Assembly (NCBI GenBank): GCA_031286975.1
Contig: JAITTM010000117.1
Span: 1-11,986 of the forward strand
Reading direction: 5' to 3'
Source of the DNA: Coriobacteriales bacterium
Lineage (GTDB): Bacteria; Actinomycetota; Coriobacteriia; Coriobacteriales; UBA8131
DNA length: 11,986 nucleotides
The notes below the pieces were generated by a model. The model made no database searches, was not told the DNA's origin, and worked only from the letters and a program-made list of their open reading frames with translations. Shown here one piece after another: positions 8,084 to 11,986 of this stretch. Both the position numbers and the translations under genes were made by a program. The number at the start of each line of letters is the position of its first letter. Positions within the stretch are counted from its first letter, which is position 1.

Positions 8084-8944
8084 ATGCCCCGTCAAAAACG
8101 CGTTATCACCATTCAGGACATCTCCTGCATCGGCAAGTGCTCGCTTACCGTTGCGCTGCCCATACTCTCTGCGGCCGGTATCGAGACCTCGATTCTGCCC
8201 ACCGCCATCCTCTCGACCCACACGGGGGGCTTTAGCGGCTACACCTTCCGCGATCTGACGGAGGACGTCGAGCCCATTGCTGCGCACTGGAAGACCCTCG
8301 ACATTGCCGTTGACGCGATTTACACCGGTTATCTGGGCAGCGAAGAGCAGCTCGCGTTGGTGCAGAGGTTCTTTGCGGAGTTCCGCCAGCAGGATACGGT
8401 GATCCTTGTCGATCCTGCCATGGCCGACCAAGGCAAGCTGTACCCCGCCTTTGACACCGAGTTCGCCTTAGGCATGCGCGACCTTTGCACGCATGCCAAC
8501 ATCATCGCCCCCAACATCACCGAGGCAACCCTCATGCTTGAGAAGCCCTATCCGGGCGACGAGTACAATCAGGCCTACATTGAGCAACTCCTGCGCGAGT
8601 TGGCCGAGCTTGGCCCCCGCTACGTGGTGCTTACGGGCATCTCGTTTGAGGCGGGCAAGCTGGGAGCCGCTGCCTACGACAGGGAGCTCGACCGCTTTGA
8701 CTATGCCTTCAGTGAGAAGGTCGAGGGTTACTATCACGGCACCGGCGACATCTATTCGAGCGCCCTGCTCGCCGCCCTTCTCAACAACAAAACGCTCGCG
8801 CAGGCCATTCAGGTGGCGGTCGACTTTACCGTGGGTGCCATCAGGCGCACGCGCGAGGCGGCAACCGACCCCAAATTCGGCGTCGACTTCGAGCACGAGC
8901 TGGGCAACCTCATCAAGCTGGTGGGCCAGAAAAATGCCGACTAA
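8084..8944 (+). CDS. Pyridoxamine/pyridoxal kinase (ribokinase-like fold)
   Basis: This cytoplasmic enzyme phosphorylates pyridoxamine, pyridoxal or pyridoxine with ATP in vitamin B6 salvage, supplying PLP precursors. The N-terminus (ITIQDISCIGKCSLTVALPI) and THTGGFSGY at about 46-54 are typical of the pyridoxamine kinase group found in Firmicutes and Actinobacteria. IYTGYLGS and VDPAMADQGKLY follow in the ATP/substrate region. The ribokinase active-site motif GTGD is at 219-222, with D222 the expected catalytic base. The 286 residues are the normal length. Start: ATG with a clear ribosome binding site. It follows rluB by 48 bases and precedes apbE by 23, so it is probably co-transcribed. ThiD (hydroxymethylpyrimidine kinase) belongs to the same superfamily, but the N-terminal motifs favour B6 kinase. 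No further B6 gene is present in the window. Confidence 0.9.
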   Translation: MPRQKRVITIQDISCIGKCSLTVALPILSAAGIETSILPTAILSTHTGGFSGYTFRDLTEDVEPIAAHWKTLDIAVDAIYTGYLGSEEQLALVQRFFAEFRQQDTVILVDPAMADQGKLYPAFDTEFALGMRDLCTHANIIAPNITEATLMLEKPYPGDEYNQAYIEQLLRELAELGPRYVVLTGISFEAGKLGAAAYDRELDRFDYAFSEKVEGYYHGTGDIYSSALLAALLNNKTLAQAIQVAVDFTVGAIRRTREAATDPKFGVDFEHELGNLIKLVGQKNAD

Positions 8945-8967
8945 AGTGATTCGTTAAGTTCATACAG

Positions 8968-9909
8968 ATGCCCGCCATCTCGCAGCAGACTGAACCCCAA
9001 ACCGTCACCGGCTATTACTTCGACACGGTCTGCACCATCTCTGCCTCTGTGGATAAGGGCATCCTTGATGATGCCCTGGCGCTCTGCTCCACCTTCAATG
9101 ATCTGCTGAGCAAGACGGTTGAGGGCAGTGACGTCTGGCGCATCAATCATGCTCAGGGGCAGGCGGTCGCTGTGAGTGAGCACACCCTGCGCAATCTGCA
9201 GGTGGCATTCGAGGGCTACCGGGCTACGTATGGCGCCTTTAACATCGCGGTGGCTGCGGCGGTCGATCTCTGGGATGTCATGGGCTCCAACCCGCATATA
9301 CCCGCCGCCGCCGAGCTTGAGGCGGCTCTCGCGCTCAGTGACCTGAGTGCTCTTGAGCTTGACCTGGAGCAAAGCACCGTGCGATTGCCCGCGGGGGTGC
9401 GCATCGATCTGGGCGGTATCGCCAAGGGTTACATCGTCGATCAGATAGCCGCCTATCTGCGTGGCAGGGGAGTCACCAGTGCCCTGCTCAACTTTGGTGG
9501 CACGGTGGTGAGCATAGGGCGGCGCGCTGATGGCAAGCCGTGGAACATCGGCCTGCATCACCCCAAAAGCGAGCTTCGCGAGGGCATCTTCGCCGTGGTG
9601 GCAAGCGAGGACGGCTGTGTGGTGACCAGCGGTGCCTACGAGCGCGGCTTCGACCTCGACGGCGTGCGCTACCATCACATCCTCGACCCACGCACCGGCT
9701 GGCCGACGGAGCTCAAGCTCACATCGGTGACCATCGTGGGCAACGACGCCACCCGTGCCGAGGTGCTGTCCACGGCACTGTTCATCCTGAGCACAGAGGA
9801 GGGCCTCGAGCTTGCGGCAGACTGGGGCTTCTCCGTCGTCTTATATGGCGCCAACAACGCCGTGACCTACACGCAGGGCCTCCCCCTCACCCTGCTTGAA
9901 GGGCAGTAA
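8968..9909 (+). CDS. apbE: FAD:protein FMN transferase (ApbE family)
   Basis: ApbE enzymes take FMN from FAD and attach it through a phosphoester bond to Thr or Ser of target flavoproteins, needing Mg2+. Visible family features are YFDTVCTI near the N-terminus (the G-T-x-[YF]-type strand), RIDLGGIAKGYIVD with D147-G154 in the flavin site, GG at about 178-179 in LNFGGTVVSIG, and HILDPRTGWP (H237, D240, P241). The Mg-binding stretch reads AEVLSTALF (264-272), so the usual Asp of ADALSTA is Glu265, with T269 kept. The 313 residues contain no signal peptide or lipobox, unlike the exported ApbE of Gram-negatives, so this copy should work in the cytoplasm. Its target is not encoded nearby. The ATG has no good ribosome binding site; no alternative ATG, GTG or TTG lies between it and the upstream in-frame TGA at 8947, so coupling to the kinase gene is likely. 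It converges with the rloB gene. Confidence 0.92.
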   Translation: MPAISQQTEPQTVTGYYFDTVCTISASVDKGILDDALALCSTFNDLLSKTVEGSDVWRINHAQGQAVAVSEHTLRNLQVAFEGYRATYGAFNIAVAAAVDLWDVMGSNPHIPAAAELEAALALSDLSALELDLEQSTVRLPAGVRIDLGGIAKGYIVDQIAAYLRGRGVTSALLNFGGTVVSIGRRADGKPWNIGLHHPKSELREGIFAVVASEDGCVVTSGAYERGFDLDGVRYHHILDPRTGWPTELKLTSVTIVGNDATRAEVLSTALFILSTEEGLELAADWGFSVVLYGANNAVTYTQGLPLTLLEGQ

Positions 9910-10046
9910 CTGGGACTGACTGGAGGTAGCAACCCCTGAAATCCCCTAAAACCCTGCACTCTATCTCATTTTGTTGGGCCAGCCCAGAATCGTGATAGTT
10001 TTCAGGTGCGATACCCGTCCAGCGAGCACCGCGCAGTGATTGTCGG

Positions 10047-10763
10047 TCATATCTTCGTGTTGAGATATGGCTTTAAGTGCAACATTAGTTTATGCATCAT
10101 GGTGCCAGGATTTGAGTCATTCGGGGTTTTGCCCCCATTGATTGCCTCCAGTTTCTTGGCATGGTCAATAGCCATATCGATTCGCGACTCCAAGATCTGG
10201 AACATATCAGTTCTGCTTTTTGTGTATTGCCCATCATTTTGTGCAAGCAGATGACTCGTCAGTTTCTCTGTGTACATGTCTCGATGCAATGCGGATTGGA
10301 GAAACTGGAAATGGAGAAGGTACCAAAGCTCATAGGACTCATTTGACCAAATAGCGTGATACTTGGTTTCTTCATCAGAACAATTCTTGCAAAATATAGC
10401 CACTGCGTTGAAGTCATCAGCAGGGAAGCTATCCCTATCATAGACAAGCCAAACATGAGAGTAGGCATTAAGGCTACTCTTTGTGGCACTAACGGCAAGC
10501 TCCATTAATGACACGGTGTTCATGCCAGCACCAAGAATTTCAATAGATATCCAGCTGCCGTGAAATTGATAGTTGATACGATTGCGTATTGCCTCAAAGT
10601 AAAGAGGCTCTGTTCTCGCGCCTTCTGTGACTATCAAGTGGCGCTCAGGGTTTATCTGTCTTGCAGGAATAGATTGTCGCCCACTCTCCCAGCTAGACAC
10701 TAAACGCTTGGCAGTTGATTGCGTGATTTTTATCTCGCTATGTTTGCGAGGCTTATGACTCAT
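10047..10763 (-). CDS. rloB: RloB-like TOPRIM-fold protein, second gene of a putative defence module
   Basis: A 238-residue protein with the RloB family pattern. IVTEG (44-48), the TEPLYF element (51-56) and VYDRDSF with D109 and D111 are the expected acidic residues of a TOPRIM-like metal site (one Glu, then a DxD). SNESYELWYLLHF (140-152) and NPGT (219-222 region) are further family marks. The basic N-terminus (KPRKHSEIK) is common in these proteins. RloB is associated with type I restriction loci and pairs with the AAA ATPase RloA; a nuclease role is inferred from the fold and from related systems, not shown here. The ATG is preceded by AGAAGG on the reverse strand, and the gene starts 10 bases after the rloA stop. 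Base composition is much richer in A and T than the adjacent apbE gene, a sign of transfer. All the expected metal-site residues are present, so it looks intact. Confidence 0.85.
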   Translation of the reverse strand: MSHKPRKHSEIKITQSTAKRLVSSWESGRQSIPARQINPERHLIVTEGARTEPLYFEAIRNRINYQFHGSWISIEILGAGMNTVSLMELAVSATKSSLNAYSHVWLVYDRDSFPADDFNAVAIFCKNCSDEETKYHAIWSNESYELWYLLHFQFLQSALHRDMYTEKLTSHLLAQNDGQYTKSRTDMFQILESRIDMAIDHAKKLEAINGGKTPNDSNPGTMMHKLMLHLKPYLNTKI

Positions 10764-10773
10764 GTTTAGCCTT

Positions 10774-11970
10774 CTAAGATAGCATGAGCTTTAGATAAGG
10801 ATCGGCACCATAACGACCTTCTAAGTACTGCTTATCGTAGGCATTCTGGGTTCTAATCCTCTGGTTGTCAATATCCTTAATGTCAGCCAGTGAGTACAAT
10901 ACACTCGGGCCTTCTTCAGTTTTGGCGGCAAACCAGATTTCATCACGTCTAAATACGCTACTTTTCAGTGTTGAGGTGTCATGGGAAGTAAGTAGTAATT
11001 GCGCTCCTTTTGGGTTAGTCGAGGAGTTTGTAAACAAGGAAATCAAGTATTTAAAAAGCTTCGGATGCAATTTGGCGTCCAGTTCATCAGACACAAGAAC
11101 CCTGCCATCTTCCAGAGTTTCTAGAATTATTGGAATTAGCCCAAGCAATTTTCGAGTGCCGTTTGACTCTTCGCTCAGTTCAAGCTCGTATTCTTTTCCG
11201 TCAATTTTATGTGATAGATAAATGCCTGCTATTCTATCTTCGTCCTTTCGTTCGAATCTGAAGTTAGAAATATCAATATCCATGTTATTCAGAAGTTCGA
11301 TTACGCGATCTTTTTCCTTGCTGCCCTCCATTTCTGTAAATCTGTATTCGATGGCACTTCTTGAATAATCAAGGAAACTACAGTGCATAAACCAGTCAAA
11401 TGCAGCATCAACAGACTCGACATTGTGGTTGATAGCCAGATAAGAGAAGAAAGGCATTTTCGCATCGATATCCGTACTGATTCTTTTGCTCTTTAGCGAT
11501 GCACCCAAGGTTATTGTGCTGCCTGCTCGCTCGAAAAGAGTTGCTTCGGCACCTCTGCCGGGCAGACGCCTGTGCAGGTATTCTTCTACAACATCGCCAT
11601 CTTTTAGTGAGAGTATGTACCTATAGGTATAGCCATCAGCCTCAAAATAGGCACTAAATGTTGTTGGAGAGTCCTTAGAAATAGGATCAAAAGCATAAGG
11701 TGCGCAGGTTGAGCTTTGGAGTCTGCCACCCTTGAGCCTCATTAGAAAATAGGGCCATACTACAGTTCGACATAGATATTCGAAGGCTTGAAGCACAGTT
11801 GACTTGCCACCGCCATTTGGACCATAGATAACAGAAACAGGGAGAAACCTTTTATCTCCAGCTCCAACAATAAGTGAGTCTGTGTGTTCATCAAGTTGGG
11901 CAGGTTTCATATCAAGTATTGTTTCGTCGCGATAGCACTTAAAATTTTCAAATATGAACTGACTCAACAT
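10774..11970 (-). CDS. rloA: RloA-type AAA ATPase (AAA15/COG1106), first gene of a putative defence module
   Basis: A 398-residue ABC/SMC-like ATPase. The N-terminal FIFENFKCYRDE (5-16) is the typical start of the OLD/RecF-like group, followed by Walker A GPNGGGKS (50-57). A long insertion (about 65-265) is the variable coiled part. Then come a signature-like ESNGTRKL (268-275), Walker B VLVSDELD with D295 and E296 and the LDAKLHP stretch, and an H-loop LLLTSHD with H330. The C-terminal YLEGRYGADPYL is a typical tail of the RloA/AAA15 family. All ATPase residues needed are in place. The ATG has GAAGGG eight bases before it on the reverse strand. It is the first gene of a two-gene unit with rloB. 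In analogous systems (PARIS AriA/AriB, AbiL, OLD/Gabija) the ATPase senses phage and controls a TOPRIM or nuclease partner; that is inference here. The promoter lies beyond the right window edge. Confidence 0.87.
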   Translation of the reverse strand: MLSQFIFENFKCYRDETILDMKPAQLDEHTDSLIVGAGDKRFLPVSVIYGPNGGGKSTVLQAFEYLCRTVVWPYFLMRLKGGRLQSSTCAPYAFDPISKDSPTTFSAYFEADGYTYRYILSLKDGDVVEEYLHRRLPGRGAEATLFERAGSTITLGASLKSKRISTDIDAKMPFFSYLAINHNVESVDAAFDWFMHCSFLDYSRSAIEYRFTEMEGSKEKDRVIELLNNMDIDISNFRFERKDEDRIAGIYLSHKIDGKEYELELSEESNGTRKLLGLIPIILETLEDGRVLVSDELDAKLHPKLFKYLISLFTNSSTNPKGAQLLLTSHDTSTLKSSVFRRDEIWFAAKTEEGPSVLYSLADIKDIDNQRIRTQNAYDKQYLEGRYGADPYLKLMLS

Positions 11971-11986
11971 AATTAATACCCTTCAA

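Noticed and set aside
10048..10069. CATATCT/AGATATG hairpin at the end of rloB as a terminator
   Set aside because: Only seven AT-rich pairs, inside the last codons, and no T run follows in the direction of rloB transcription.

Overview
The window looks like chromosomal DNA of a high-GC bacterium. My best guess is an anaerobic actinobacterium of the Coriobacteriia type (Olsenella/Collinsella/Eggerthella-like). The reasons are strong G/C preference at third codon positions in the core genes, use of TTG starts, a TATAAT box placed so close to an ATG that the transcript would be leaderless, and the order trpS-scpA-scpB-rluB. That placement is inference; there is no rRNA gene to confirm it.

Layout from left to right, all genes on + unless stated. 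(1) 19-840: a formate/nitrite-family (FNT) channel, followed by a perfect 40-base palindrome. (2) 905-1379: the decayed remains of a MntA-HepT (type VII) toxin-antitoxin pair. Only the tail of the MntA nucleotidyltransferase is left, and the HepT toxin reading frame has lost its start and has one in-frame TGA, although its RX4HXY motif survives. (3) 1481-3574: an ABC-F ATPase with two ABC domains, a low-complexity linker and a charged C-terminal tail, probably made from a leaderless mRNA. (4) 3575-3854: a short gene-poor stretch with an unrecognised reverse-strand reading frame and a 10-bp stem-loop. (5) 3855-9909: a run of same-strand housekeeping genes with short gaps or overlaps: a site-2-protease-like membrane metalloprotease, trpS, scpA, scpB, rluB, a pyridoxamine/pyridoxal kinase and apbE. 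(6) 10047-11970 on the - strand: an AT-richer two-gene module of a RloA-type AAA ATPase and a RloB-type TOPRIM-like protein, convergent with apbE.

Functionally, ScpA and ScpB are the non-SMC subunits of the condensin complex. RluB-type pseudouridine synthase, TrpRS and the ABC-F protein all act on translation. The kinase and ApbE handle the cofactors PLP and flavin. The two edges of the housekeeping block carry accessory DNA: a dead toxin-antitoxin system on the left, and on the right an apparently intact ATPase-plus-TOPRIM pair that resembles known phage-defence modules (RloAB, AbiL, PARIS-like logic). The right-hand module is the most interesting content of the window, followed by the decaying MntA-HepT locus.
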